Assembly (NCBI GenBank): GCA_905220665.1
Contig: CAJNAR010000166.1
Coordinates: 124,001 to 188,000, forward strand
DNA from: Albugo candida
Lineage: Eukaryota; Oomycota; Peronosporomycetes; Albuginales; Albuginaceae
Direction of reading: 5' to 3'
Length of the DNA stretch: 64,000 nucleotides
The position numbers and the translations under genes are program-made. Below, in pieces: positions 11,950 through 24,900 of this stretch (within the stretch, counting starts at the first letter, position 1; every line of letters begins with the position of its first letter). The notes under the pieces were generated by a model, which saw only the letters and a list, made by a program, of their open reading frames with translations, had not been told where the DNA came from and made no database searches.

Positions 11950-13476
11950 TTTTAAAAAATACAACGTTTAGAAATCATGCAACACGACAGTGCTACGTTT
12001 GAAAAATAGAATGAGATAATATCGAATCGGGTTATGAAATTGGAATACCCCGGGCGATAGAAAAACCACTTTGTCATGTATCATAAGTTTCCATTTTATT
12101 TCAGCGTGTAGCAGTATTTATTTTAGCATAAGACAACTTTGCCACGATCTCAGACAAGTGCACAGGTTCTAATATCACTCACTCTAACACAACAGTTTAG
12201 TTATGGTTATCTACAGCAATTATACTGCTCGGTTCCCTACTAATCGTATTTGCTTCTACACCTGCTTGTCTATATCAATCTCAGGGCAGTGAGTGTATAA
12301 TCTGTGAGTTCACTTTCACCTGAAAAATAATTGCAAATACAATTCTTGAGTAAGTGTTATTCGCTAAAATAGATAGACCTGTCTACTTGGATCTGTTTTC
12401 TGGGAACTTCTGAGCGAATTGGTTAAATATTAAAATCAGCCTTCCATAATCTGTCCAATAACAACCTCAATCCCTCAGGGTGTCACATTGTAATGAGCCT
12501 ATAACATTCTTACCAGCTTGGGAGGGGTGTGGTTACCGTTTGGTTAAATACGATACTGATGACTGCTTGGCACGACAGCAAGAGCAGTCAGTTTAGATCA
12601 ATCGGCTTTGGGCGTTCCCATATAGTGCAGCAGCGCTCTTGTATCAGAAGTTTATGTAAGATGCGAATGGAAAACTTTTTCATCTTGTATATCTTCTGTG
12701 CTAACATACGCTGCATTAGTACATAATAAAAATAAGCATTTTCTCGATAGTGTTTCTTCTAAATTTGCCCTTCTGCTCATCGATTCTCAAGATACAAGGA
12801 AGAGTGGAAGTCTGAATAGGATAGAGATAAAGAAGGTAGTGAAAGTCATTTGAGCGAAAGTGAGCAACTCGGGTGCGACTCGTTATGGCTGTGTAATGCT
12901 GCACTACAAAGGAGTCAAGGAAAGCCCACTTTGTCTACAGATGCATTCGTGAACGGCGACAACGCGTGGGTACAGTTGTGGCAGCGTCTCAACGGACTCT
13001 ATCAGCCGATTAGAACCCCATAGGAGATCAATGATGGTGTCACACTTGATCGTAATTGCAAGTGGAGGCTTATATCTTTCGAGCACGTCAGATGGAACGG
13101 AAGAGGCCACTACACGGATCAAGCCTAGTGCTTCGATACTCTAGAGTGGACAGACTCTGAATTGAGCAGCTGGGGACTTTACCTCCATTCTGGACGAACC
13201 GAGTGTTTGCGTTCAGTAATATGAGCGACCTGATTTTCATTTGAGTGTATACTTTCGACAAGCTATCCTCTCAGGGTCTCAATCGAGTCCGTATCCACTC
13301 GATATGAAAAAAACGACAGAATCTTGTCTTGAGTTGGCTCAAATAATATAATATTAGCCAGTAATACGCGAGCTGCCGACCAAAACGGGTAAAATAAAGA
13401 CGCTGTCGTAGCCATGTGAGCGGTACTGTATGATATAGTATAAACCGGTATGACAACTATAAAGTGAATTGAAAGA
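11950..13476. other. Intergenic, no supported gene
   Basis: AT-rich and without a convincing frame in either direction. The minus-strand frames at 12716-12904 and 13263-13502 are short and have no family resemblance. Nothing repetitive was seen. Confidence 0.5.
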
Positions 13477-13884
13477 ATGAATGTGGCTAGTCGACTGGCC
13501 ATTTCTTTGAGAACAAATGGGGCCCTACGAGGACATCGAAAGCTGAGTTCAAGCGCTCAAAATCACTCCCAACAACATAAGGAAAAGTACCCTTTTGACA
13601 TGCATTTTCATGTAAGTCCTGTACACAAGTATCTTGGAACTGCGTACGGCACAATGCTTTGGCTTTGGGTGTTTTGGAGAATGAAACAAGACGGCAAAGC
13701 ACTTTTGGTATTTGAGAGACTCGGCAAGTCGCATACTTGAAAAATGATTATTTACTCTCATTCATAGGGATTGGAACATCCTTGGGAGCACGGCCATGAT
13801 CACTCTGCTAATGGAGAAGAAGCCGTCTCCTATCGTTACGAGCGAATTGGCGTCGGCGAAATACCGCAACTCGTGGAAGAGTAG
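13477..13884 (+). CDS. NDUFB2: Complex I subunit NDUFB2-like
   Basis: Exons 13477-13707 and 13768-13884 with a 60-bp phase-0 intron give 115 aa. The N-terminus (MNVASRLAISLRTNGALRGH) looks like a mitochondrial presequence. It is followed by HFHVSPVHKYLGTAYGTMLW, a single membrane helix containing WLWVFWRMKQDGKALL, and the conserved GLEHPWEHGHDH after the intron. This layout matches the small beta-subcomplex subunit 2 of NADH:ubiquinone oxidoreductase, including the plant-like WxHPWE segment. It sits in the inner mitochondrial membrane and is an accessory, non-catalytic subunit. Confidence 0.8.
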
Positions 13885-14118
13885 CGATAAGTTGCGGATA
13901 CGACTTTCATGTCACGAATTAGCACCTTTGGTCGCAGATTGTGCGGTCTAACAGATAATGATTCCTATCATCGTATCTTTTCTGATTTGAAAAGTTGAAC
14001 TGAGCCAATAATCACACATTTTACCTCTTGATGAACTGAAGTTCTTCGACTGGATTCAGATGCAACAGAGCTTCTCACTCTCGGTGTTCAAAGACTCGGT
14101 GCGTAGCGTGGAGGTCGG

Positions 14119-17100
14119 CTAGCACACTAGAAGCTGCACAAATCGTTTGTATTCGCCATGGTTCAAATGCACTTGGAGAGCTCCCTGAGGTAGCTTCTCA
14201 GGAACATTAGCATCGGTGCGGCTCTTCGTTGTGGTCATCAGCCGTCCGACAAACACAGCTGGGCGTTCAACTTGCCCTGGCTGATACCCAAATGCGATTT
14301 CTGCGCACTCGATCGCCCGCACAATTTGTGGATTCTCATTTCGATCTCGTGCAAGCTTTGCTGCCTGGCAACGAAGTTGTTCGATCTTGTTTTGATTTTG
14401 TCTCACGGTAACTTGCTCAGCCATCAACTGGTTTGAAGGCGCCTGCGTATCATTCAGCTTCACCAAACGTGGACAAGACGCATCTACCCAGACGTCTCTA
14501 TTCAGTGATTCGATCTCCTTCAAAAGCTGAATCGACTCGTCATCAGATTTATTCTTTTTCTTCGATACTGGTGCAAACGGATCAAGTCTTGACAACCTTT
14601 CTCGAGCCAATTGTGTTTTAGCTGTACGCACTTCCGATCTCAAATGTCGTACTGTCGCAATAAAGCTTTCCATCTCCGCATCGCCGACAGCAGAAAACTT
14701 ACTTTTGGGTGTGATCATCCGGCCACCGTCTTTCAAGCGTTCGAATTGCTTTTGCATGTCTTTGATCAGCGATTCCAAAGCCAATTTTTCTTTTTGAGAA
14801 TCCGCCAACGCCAAATCGGACTGATTTTGTGTTTCCGTCACTTTACTGCTCAAAAACGTATTCTTCCCATTGAGAGCAGTATTCTTTTCTGTCAGTCGCA
14901 AAATGTCGCTTTCCAACTTTTGATTCACCACACGTAAATGACTATTCAGTGTGTCCAATTCTCGCATTCGCGTGTTTGCAGCGTGAAGCGCATTAGTAAG
15001 CTCCTCGACGGTGGACCGAAGGCCCACTGATTCTGTCAAAAGCTGACGGATTTCTTGTGCTCTTGTTTCCCAGTGTGAAAAGCGCGTCATTGTAGGCTCA
15101 ATGGAATCTGGTTTGAGTGCAAACGCGTCAAGGAAAGCCCCACGACACACGGACTTGACAAGGGACGCGAGACGCTCCTTGGAGGACTCTAGCATCGGAT
15201 TGAATGAAGTTTTGAAAAAGTCTGCCAGTTCTCCTGTCAGGCCATCTGAGAATGCTTCAGGCGTCAGCTTTCCTTGCAGCATGGTCCATGTAGCAATGAT
15301 TTGGCCTGAGTATGCTTCCAACGCATCAAGATCGTCACAATGATCCACAAGAAATCCGTCCAAATCTTCTTCACTGCTAATGAGATCGAGCTCGACCCTT
15401 CTGGAGAGCTGTTGTGCAAGTGATTTCAAGGTTTTTATCTGCTGGTACGAGTAAACAATCGCTTCGGGTTGTGATGCGTCCTCCAAAGATTCCTCAGTCT
15501 GACCGGGTGCATCATTTTGGGTATCATTTGACGTGAAATTCCCGCAATTGATCAATGCCAATGTCGATGCCAAGGTAGTGGTCGATATACTCAGCGTACA
15601 AGCATGTTTTCTTGCTCGCAATTTCACAATCCCGGTGAATTCTTGGACGTTTTCAACTCGTGAATGGTTCATCCATTCGCTCAGCGAAACGATCAAGCGC
15701 TCGCTGAGAGTTGGTCCATTCGAATGTGGCGAGATAAAAAAGTTCCCTTCTGTGTAGGCTGGTAACGCAGCATCCAACGAACTTTCAAGCTGGAGACAAT
15801 TTCCGGAACTGGATACATCGACAATCTGATCGAATTGTTCACTTGTAACTTGACGGCAATCAAATAGAAAAATGTACTCTTTTGCAGTGAATGTCACATC
15901 GCAAAGCTGTTTTGCGAGTGTCAGCTGAATCGGAAGCCGTTTAAATGTGATTTCAGAATTGAGTGCGTCTTCACTTGGTCCATTCTCCACAATTGAGGAG
16001 TCTAAATCTCTACGTACATTCTTCAACAGTAGATTTGTTTTCTCATACACTCGCTCCAGAAAGAGCCGCGCATGCAAAATTCTCCAGTCGCGCTCAGTCA
16101 AAATCGTCTCAGGAAGAATGCTTTTGTAGAATGCGTTTTCAGACTGTAATCCTACCGCTATAATTCTGTGGTTGTTGGCCTGTAATTCATATTGTCGAGC
16201 ACTTGCCGATAGATTTCGCAGTGTCATTGTCTGATTGAGAGCGTGATGGGTGGTTCCCATTAGGCTTTCTTTTTGGTCAACTTCCGTCCACAATTGAGTT
16301 TTGAGGTCTGTCACCTGAGCGCGAGTCTTCATAAGCGCTTCTCGAAAGCATTGAATGCTTCTATCACGATCTTGCAGTGATATTTCTTGATTCGTTATAC
16401 TTTGTTTCAGTTCTGTAATTACAATACGCTGGGAATCAATTTCATTCCTCAACTCAGCCTCATATTCGCAGTGCTGATGTTCCATTTCTTCTTCCAGTTC
16501 TCGGAGAGCTTCGAGTGAATTCACAGTGGCTTCCAGTTCTGAAACTTTGTCGCCAAGACTCAAATTTTTCTCGGTTAATTGCTCAACCATTCCTTCATAC
16601 GCATTTGCCACATCCAAAAGCTCTTTTAACTCTTCTATTTCCAATTCACTTTTGACCTGTTTTTCTCGCTACAAAGCAGAATGAGAATTGATGATTTCTC
16701 ACGTGTCAAAGAAAAGGAGGCCATCTTACCATTCCATTTACTTGCTCTTTGTATAAAACGAGTTCTGTTACTTCTTTTTGGAGATGGCGTAGCTGCTTGG
16801 AGAGCTCGTTTTTTTCACAGCTGGTACGCTCATGAAGAGCCTTGATAGCTGCACGAAGTTTCTTGTTCTCTTCGGCCATTTCTTGGACGGTGCTATCACC
16901 CAGTATGGATGCAGAGGCAGACAATTCCGCTCTATCAGTGCCGAATGAACTTGCCACTTTGAGTGCTTCGATCTCTGTAAGGCACTCGTCGATACGCTCT
17001 TCCGCGATCTCCTTATCCATCTCCAGCGTTTCTTTTTCTAGAGTCATCAACTCTATCACCTCATTCAGCTCTGTGATGTTCTTCTCCAGAGACTCTACTT

Positions 17101-17926
17101 TTCGATTGCTTGCATTGGATTTTGCCATTGTTTGTGCAATTTCCTCAGCTTTCTCCTGTTCTTCAATGGAAAACTGCACGATTCTAGCCTTTTGCTGTAT
17201 GATTTCTGCTTCCATTCGTTGGATTTTAGCACTTTGCTCTTCTCGTTCCGATTGTAAGGTTTCCAATGTGTTTTCATGAGTCTGCTGAAGATCTTGTATC
17301 GTTTTCTCATTCTGCTCACGCATTTGAACGATCGTCTCCTCCAGTTCCTTCAACCGAACATTCTGATGTTCCTTCCGTATAAACTCCTGCTCTTGACTCG
17401 TACTACCAGCGACTCCTTCCTCTGTAGCATGCGATTTCTGTACAATCTCATTCGGTGCATTGACACTACTTCTGCTCAAAGGGATCTGACTTGGAATTCG
17501 AGGAGAAGAATGTATGGAGACGCTGCCAGCTGAGGAAGAGCTTATCGAAGACTCTCGACGTTCCCGGAGCTTTTGCAACCGACTCGATGCAGTGGCCAAA
17601 TTCGAACGAATATCCAAAGAACTCTGTCGCGAATTAAAGTCTTTCGAAAGCACGGATTTGATCTAAAATATCGACAAATTCAATGAGTATCGACCCTCGG
17701 AAGTGAAGAAATGACGTACTTGTGCTCTCCTCACAAAAACGCCGTGATTCGGGGGACACACAAAGTATGTCCGTCCATTCAATTCGCCATTGTTTTTCCC
17801 GTCAGGAGTATCCAATTCGATTCCGAACCACTCCCCTTGTGCGAAGTCAGTCTCACCAATAAATCGTACGACGCCACAACGCCCACCGATGACGCTCACA
17901 TAATTCTCAATTTCGATTGACTCCAT
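14119..17926 (-). CDS. DCTN1: Dynactin subunit p150-glued
   Basis: Three exons, 17720-17926, 16730-17662 and 14119-16668, all phase 0, with introns of 57 and 61 bp, encode 1229 aa. The first exon is a CAP-Gly domain (VSVIGGRCGVVRFIGETDF, GEWFGIELDTPDGKNNG, YFVCPPNHGVFVR). Its signature reads GKNNG where most members have GKNDG. A Ser-rich basic stretch, a long coiled coil (exon 2 and the start of exon 3), the dynactin domain (SENAFYKSILPETI, RDWRILHARLFLERVYEKT) and a second coiled coil follow. p150 binds microtubule ends and dynein intermediate chain and makes the motor processive. ATG 17926 was chosen; the longer frame to 17965 would start on GTG. Length and order match the family. Confidence 0.92.
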
Positions 17927-18109
17927 TTTGATCACTAAAATTCGGTCGATTTTCCTGATGTTCACTTAAACAAAGTATAGAGCCAAACGATCGATTAATG
18001 TTTTATCGAAAAAAACAAGCAAAAATCGAGTATTTCTACCAGCACAAGAACCGAACAATACAATCTATTCTGTTATACGCATTTACGAAAGGAGCGACGC
18101 AATTGAGGC

Positions 18110-19557
18110 TCAGTGGATTCTTCGTGACAAACGAAGTTGCGACCACCAAATGAGGCCAGGCACGCCTCGGATGAAATCGACTAAAAGTGCTAGCGTATAC
18201 GATGGAATCAATGAAAATCCAATCCAACGGAAATGACCACTTTGTGTATCGAAAGGAAGCAATAAGAGCACAAATGGTAAAAGTATGCGACCAATGCCAT
18301 TTACACAAATAAAACCATCCAATTTATAATCCCATCGCGAAATAAATATCAGCATCGGCGGCCATTTATGACGGAAGCGGATGACATTCACTTGGGAGGC
18401 AATGAGATTGAGAAAACTGATGCCGATATCAAGTCGCCAGAGTCGTGTCAATTGAGTGGAATGTTGTGGATACAAAATGGCCATAGATGTAAAGAGCACC
18501 AAATTCACAACATGATCCAGTAAAACCGATGTAAAGCTCAAAAGGGAGACCAAGATTCCGCTTTTGATGTAAAGACATAAACAACGTGCAGCCCAGTCAC
18601 ACCAGAGAATAATTAGTGCGTACAGCAGGAGACTGAGAACAAGGTGGCTTGATAAAAGTCTTTCCGAGTCTTGTACAAGCACCCACACATTTCTTATTGA
18701 AACAAGACGAATGGTTTCGAGAATCGGAGCTAGAAATGTAGCACCCAAATGCTTCCACAGCGAAATATCAGACCGGATATTCCAATAACGAGAGAAAATG
18801 TAGACTCGTCGAGCAAGAATTCTCCATCGCAAGTGTGTGTGGGTACTCTGAACCTTGAAAGTCTTCATCCGAAAACCCAAACAACGAGGAACTTCATGCA
18901 TTGCTTGTACAAACATCCCTTTAATCGAGCGGCTGTGGCGCACGCGATAGCTTAGATTTCCATTCGAATCAATCCGTACCGACGCAACTATACGCATACA
19001 CAGTGTCACCTTGATTCACCCCATGTGTGCAAACTCATACTTTCAATCATAAAAGAGTCCAACAAAATGGCTTCATTGGAAGTTGATGTGAAGAATGGAA
19101 TATGGCGTAAGGCTCCATTTTCCATCGTCCAGAACAAATACGGTTGCAATAGATTATCCGTATCCAATTCGATGGATCCTATGCACATAATCTTGAGCGC
19201 GCATGCGTCCAGCAGTATCACTTCATCCTACCTGGAGCACACCAAACTGTGACTTCATCGCCGGAAAGAAGAATGTATTTGCGGGGAAAGCGAAAGGTTT
19301 GACGTCCATCGGTGCTTGTGATTATGTACCCACTGAGATCTACAGACTGATTGAACGTAAGACAGTACATAATCAATTCGAAGCAGGTCAAGTACTCCAT
19401 CGGTTGGATTCGCAATGACAATCCATTGCTTTTGTACATCGACACGCGCTATATAGACCCTCTGCATGACGGACTGATGGCATATCTGATGCGTCCCACG
19501 AGCGACTTTCCGATCAAGACGCGGATATCGCACACGACGTAAAAGCGCAATGTTCAT
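18110..19557 (-). CDS. Lamin-tail domain fused to PI-synthase-like membrane domain
   Basis: Exons 19396-19557, 19232-19346, 19041-19178 and 18110-18987 (introns 49, 53 and 53 bp) give 430 aa. The N-terminal half carries a lamin-tail (LTD) fold: QKQWIVIANPTDG, SVDLSGYIITSTDG, FPRKYILLSGDEVTVWCAPG. The C-terminal half is multi-helical and follows phosphatidylinositol synthase: a WAAR-x8-G segment, MAILYPQHST, WRLDIGISFLNLIASQ, then a helix-rich end. The CDP-alcohol transferase signature D-G-x2-A-R-x8-G-x3-D-x3-D is not kept. Here it reads CDWAAR, eight residues, G, then ILVSLLSF, so all three catalytic aspartates are missing or shifted. The enzyme is probably inactive, or my alignment is off. 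It shares a 90-bp divergent promoter with VPS52. Confidence 0.65.
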
Positions 19558-19647
19558 GGAATTTCGATCGTCATGTCGTACTTAATCAAATGAGTACGGT
19601 CGATAGCTTCGTTTAAGTACGATGATCTTTTGATCAAAAGATCAAAA
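19558..19647. promoter_or_regulatory. Divergent 90-bp promoter with palindromes
   Basis: This is all the DNA between the start codons of the LTD/PI-synthase-like gene and VPS52. It contains a perfect 20-bp palindrome, GATCTTTTGATCAAAAGATC (19624-19643), ending 4 bp before the VPS52 ATG. A perfect 10-bp inverted repeat, TCGTACTTAA (19576-19585), pairs with 19613-19622. These could be protein-binding sites for co-regulation, or an RNA hairpin in the 5' leader. Confidence 0.5.
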
Positions 19648-21923
19648 ATGGCGGCTCTCGATGAAATCGATTTCGATGAATTGGACGATTATTTAGAGCT
19701 ATTTCAGCAAGATGATGTGATCAAAGAGGCGTTACTACACGGTGTAGACTTAAGGAAATACGCCGATCAAATCGATAATGAATTACGCGATGCAGAGATT
19801 GAATCTGTGTCTCAATTTGTGATGAAATCTTCAGACATTGTAGAGCTACATAATCAAGTCCAAGGCTGTGACGATATCCTGGCGAGAATGCAAGAGATTT
19901 TGCTTGGATTTCAGGTCTGACTATGCGATAATTACACTTTTGCTCTTTTTGACTGACATACGCATTTCTATAGGCAGATTTAGGGGGAATTAGCGATGAG
20001 ATCCGCACGCTACAGGAAGAATCCGTTGGAATGAATTTACAGCTGAAAAATCGGCAAGAAACAGAAAATCGACTGAATGATTACCTGGACCGAGTTGTAA
20101 TGACGCCATCGCTCGTGAGAAGCATTGATGAAGCCGAAATTAATGAAGAATACATACAAAGTCTCATCAAGCTTGATACCAAGTTAAAGTATGCGAACGA
20201 GACAAAGGACGCAGAGGAGACTGACTCAGCTGATTTGATGGCTCTCAAAGAGACGGAAATGCACCTTCGAAATCTTAAACTTCGGGCAGTAGCACGAATT
20301 CGAGAGTTTCTTTTACTCCGGGTTAATGAAATGAAAAAATCAAAGCCAAATATCCAAATGATGCAACAAAACTCATTTGTACCTATGAAGTACCTCATAA
20401 CCTTTCTCGCTTATCACGCTCCCCAAATCGAAGAAGAATTTCGAGATGTGTACGCCGAAACAATGAGCAAGATTCTGGTTCATGTATTGAAATCGTATCA
20501 CTCTGGGCTGATGAAACACAACCAAGAAGTAGCAGCGAAGACTGATGTGATTGTGGTGGAAGAGCAATCATTAAAAGGGATGTTCACAAGCAAAGTAACT
20601 CTCAACAAACGGAATGACACATTGGCCTTGAACGATCGCGAAAAAGTCCTGGAGAATCCCTCAGCTTCGCCTCTATTACTCCACGTCGTTGAGTCAGAGC
20701 ACATGCAATTACCTTACGAAGCAGTTTTTCGCAATATCCAGCAGCATCTGATGAATTCGGCAACTGCTGAATATCTCTTCATCATCGACTTTTTTCGAGG
20801 ATCGTCCAAAGAAGAAAATGTACTGCGTTCCCGGGATTTATTTCTGCGCATTTTTGCTAAAGCTATCTCATTATGCTTGGAAAATCTCGAGAATTATCTA
20901 TTCACATGCTACGATGCCATCGGATTACTACTTATGATTCGTCTGACGCATGTACATCGTCGCGTAATGGAAAGACGAAGAATTCCTTGCCTTGATGCGT
21001 ACTTTGACCGAATCACACTCTTATTATGGCCACGACTCAAGAGTGTCTTTGATATGAATCTGACAAGTATCCGAAACGCAAAAGTCAAGAAGTTGGGTAC
21101 CATCGATCTTCATCCGCATTATGTCGTCCGCCGATACGCCGAATTTGCAGCATCCATTTTGAAACTGAGCCTCGATACCCAAGAGCCAATATCAGTCAGA
21201 ACGGTGTATCCACACTCAAGTAATTCATCTGCTGCGTCCGTTTCGGGGGATACCATGTCGGCAACAGAACACCCGGATCTGAACTTGCAAGAAAATGGAG
21301 TCGGAAGAATGCTTTTCCAAGATCTTCTCGCAATGAGAGAGGAAGTTCTTCACCTGCTCAAACGTCTTGCCAATCAACAAACCAGTACGAAGGAGAAATG
21401 TGTCTTTCTCGTCAACAATTACGATTTCGTGGTATCGACATTTCAAGAGAAGCATATCGCATCAGAAGAAACAACCACATTTGAAACACTGCTCGCTCAA
21501 CAAAGGGAACGATTTGTCGAAGAAGAGTTGGCACTTTTGTATGGAGATTTGATCGAATTTGTACGACACAATGAGAGTATCATAGTGCCTTCACTACAAC
21601 GTCCGAGTAATCCAAACGCACGAGATGTGACAGCGACCAGTATCGTAGTCGAGCAAGACAAAATCGAGCGCATCATCAGAGACTTTAATGGATCATGGAA
21701 GAACGGTATTGAAAGCATAAACGCCAATGTGATGAAATACTTTTCCAATTTTCGGAATGGAATGGAAATTCTCAAACTCGTTCTGACGCAATTGCTTTTG
21801 TATTACACGCGTTTTATCGAAATCGCCAAGAAAAGCTGGACACGACCGCCTCCATACAGCAATGAGATTGTAACGACACAAGAAATCTTGTATGAAATCA
21901 AGAAATACAGCCGCTCGTTTTGA
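19648..21923 (+). CDS. VPS52: GARP/EARP subunit VPS52
   Basis: Exons 19648-19914 and 19974-21923 (59-bp intron, phase 0) encode 738 aa. The N-terminal coiled coil has the family block DLRKYADQIDNELRDAEIES and VELHNQVQGCDDILARMQ. After the intron comes LQEESVGMNLQLKNRQE and LVRSIDEAEINEEY. Further on are FVPMKYLITFLAYHAPQI, EYLFIIDFF and the long helical C-terminal domain. VPS52 is a shared subunit of the tethering complexes that receive endosome-derived vesicles at the trans-Golgi (with VPS51, 53, 54) and at recycling endosomes. The size is typical. A TTG-initiated upstream extension was rejected in favour of ATG 19648. Confidence 0.9.
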
Positions 21924-21956
21924 TTTGGGTAGCATGCAACTCGAGTCAGCAGACAC

Positions 21957-24900
21957 TTACGCAATCGATCCATTGCTTTGCCACATTCCCGTCCCATTTG
22001 GGTGCTGAAAGAATACTTTCTGAAGCCATGTGACCTTCAGACTTTGACGGAATCGATTGACATCGGATGTATTGTGTGGATGTGCCAGGTTCATCTCATA
22101 GAAAATCAGCGTTTTTTTCTCATGTTTTCGTATCAAAATCGAATTGTCATTCCAAAAACCAAAAACACCGACCGCATTGATCTCCACAAACAACGCGACA
22201 CTGAGCAATGCGACCAGCGTCACACGATAACATCCAACAGAGCTCTTTGGACCACTTTCACACAATGCAGCTTCTCGTTCAACAGAGTCCACATGTACTT
22301 GGCTGAGTCCAAGCTTGAGATCTCTGAAGGGTGCAAAAAAGTACGAAATGGATGGAGCAACTTCTCGTTGCTGATCAACAGATTTGCATTGGATGATCAG
22401 AAAGCAAGATATCGCTGTGCATTTTGTCCCTTTGGCAAAAGACCCAGCGATCCACTGCTTATCAACCCGACGACTCGACTACGAAGTAGAGCGGTGAAGT
22501 CGCTTTCACTTGAACCCAGGCAAGACATACCAGTGGATCTATATTTGTATCGATCTGGATCGATCGCACAAGATCGCCATCGTCGATCATTCTCAATTCG
22601 TATGTCAGCGCGCACTTTTGCTGTATACGCTCATCACTAACAGCAAAAAGATGCAGCCAGCCTTCTTCCTCATACGCCGATATCACGATCGGAGCATACG
22701 CTCTTTTGATTGCGTATTGCAAGCTCTTCCATCTTCCCGAATGCTCCATACTCGACCAGCTGATTCCCGTCCAAATATCATCAAGCTGCCAATACAAAAT
22801 TCCCATTGTGTGCCCAGCATTTATCGGCTTCCCTCGACGCCATTTGTGTATGGCTGTCTCATAGCATAACGCTTGCTGTATATGTGAGAGATACAATATC
22901 GTGTCCATCAAAAACTGCTGATACTCAGTTCCGTTCCAATTGCCGCCGAAATCGTTCATATGTTTGAGGAATCGGGTATCAAAATGTCTTGATATTTGCT
23001 TCAGCACTTGCGCCTGGCCATTCTCATGACGTTCTCGGAAGCGAAGCATGCTCCAAAATGAGCTGAACGATTTCCAGTCATTTTTGTCGCTTACAGCCTT
23101 CAAAGACTCTCGCGATGGAAAACTCTGAAATCCAAATTCCGAAATGAATCGAGCTTGGGGATAGACTTTTGGATCATTGCAATCGCATTCGTAATCGTAG
23201 AAATGGATATCTCTTCACAGAAGCAATTACATCAGCCACAATTACATCCGGGAGCCACGTACCCAAAATGAGAGTCGCCTGTATGTTTCCATCGCTTCAC
23301 AAACGGTTCTTCTGACAGCAGTCCATTGGAAGGAGATGTATCCACAAAAGGGCGCGCGATGTTTCCATCTTGTCCTCTGTCATGAAGCTTCAATATTGGG
23401 TACAGCGTGTCGACGTACAGCTTGATGAAGTCACCCACTGCGATATCGCGATTGAAACTCTCTCCTTTTGGAATCGAAATATTGCGAGCAAACTCTTCAA
23501 AAATGCTTTCATTCTCGTTGTTTGCGCCCCAAATCGCAACGCTTGCGTATTGCCGAAGTCTTTTGACTTGGAACGCTATTTCCTCTTCAACTAACGCCAG
23601 GAAATCGTCATTTCGAGGATACATCGCACATGCAAACATGAATTCCTGCCAAACGAGAATCCCGAGACGATCACATTCCTGGTAGAAGAAATCTGATTCG
23701 TATCGTCCACCGCCCCAGACACGTATCTATCATCATCAAGTCATCAATCAATAGCCGTTGTGAGCGATATTGCCTCACCATATTCATGTTGGAGCTCTTG
23801 GCGCTTTCCAATATATAGCGAATACGCTCATCAGACACGCGTGTGGGAAATGAATCCGGTGGAATGTAATTGGCGCCTTTGATGAAAATGGGAACAGAAT
23901 TCAATTTGAAGTAAAACGGCTCGCCTTCGTATTGGTCTCGAGATGTCGACGTGCTCGTTTCCATAAGTTGAGCTTTTGTGGTGACCAATTCGATTGTTCG
24001 AAGTCCCAGTGTCTGAGTGATGCAATTGCTAGATTCTGAGGAATGTTCGCTTATCACTTGAACACGAGCTGTGTATAAATGTGGTGCTCCATAACCATGT
24101 GACCACCACAATTTAGGTCTTTCAATGCGAAATCTGCGATATATCGTGTCGTAATTCGCTTTTAATAGATGTATGAAGCATTGACGTACTTACTTTGGAA
24201 GCTTTATGACGGTGAAATCCGCATCGAGAGAGGGAAGGATCTCTTCGGACCAAGATATCATCAAGTTTCCATCAAAGAATATATTGAATTGCACAGCCTG
24301 ATTCCCATATAAATGTCGAAATTCCACTTCCGCAATTGTCGTAATTTCGACCGATTTGACCTCTACAGACGACGGATATCGATAATGCTTTTGTGAGAAA
24401 TGAATGTCTTGCAGTTTTATAATCGGTCGATACCAATGACTGAGATACACACGACCTGCGAGTCCGACAGTCACAAAGGCTGGTCCCCAATCCCAACCGA
24501 AATCGGATCCTGCTTTCCTTAGAAACGATCGATGTGTTGGCTCTGCCCATACATTGTAATTCTTTGAAGCAAAAAGCGGGTACGGATATCTCTGACTCTG
24601 TAATAAAAAGTAAGGGATTATAAGTCTTTGTGCTCAGCTTATTCGTACCTTTGCGGCTGTATACTCAAGCGGAGAGTAAAATACGATTCTCAGTGAATTG
24701 GTACCATTTTTGACAAAATCGTTGATGAGAAATCGGTATGAGAGAAAAGAGCTGTGGGTCTCTCTGTACATTCGATCGTTGATGTATATCGCCGCTGGAC
24801 CATCCAAACATTCAAACATCAGTTCCGTAGAGATAATAGCGTTTTTTTGCGAATTTATTGAAAAATCTGTTGAGTATGTCCACGTTTCTTGAGGGATCCA

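Noticed and set aside
16842..17279. 145-codon Ser-rich plus-strand ORF
   Set aside because: Antisense of the dynactin p150 coiled coil. Ser-rich frames opposite Glu/Arg-rich coiled coils are expected.
21978..22640. 220-codon plus-strand ORF
   Set aside because: Antisense of the beta-mannosidase C-terminal exons, whose motifs and splice sites are clear.
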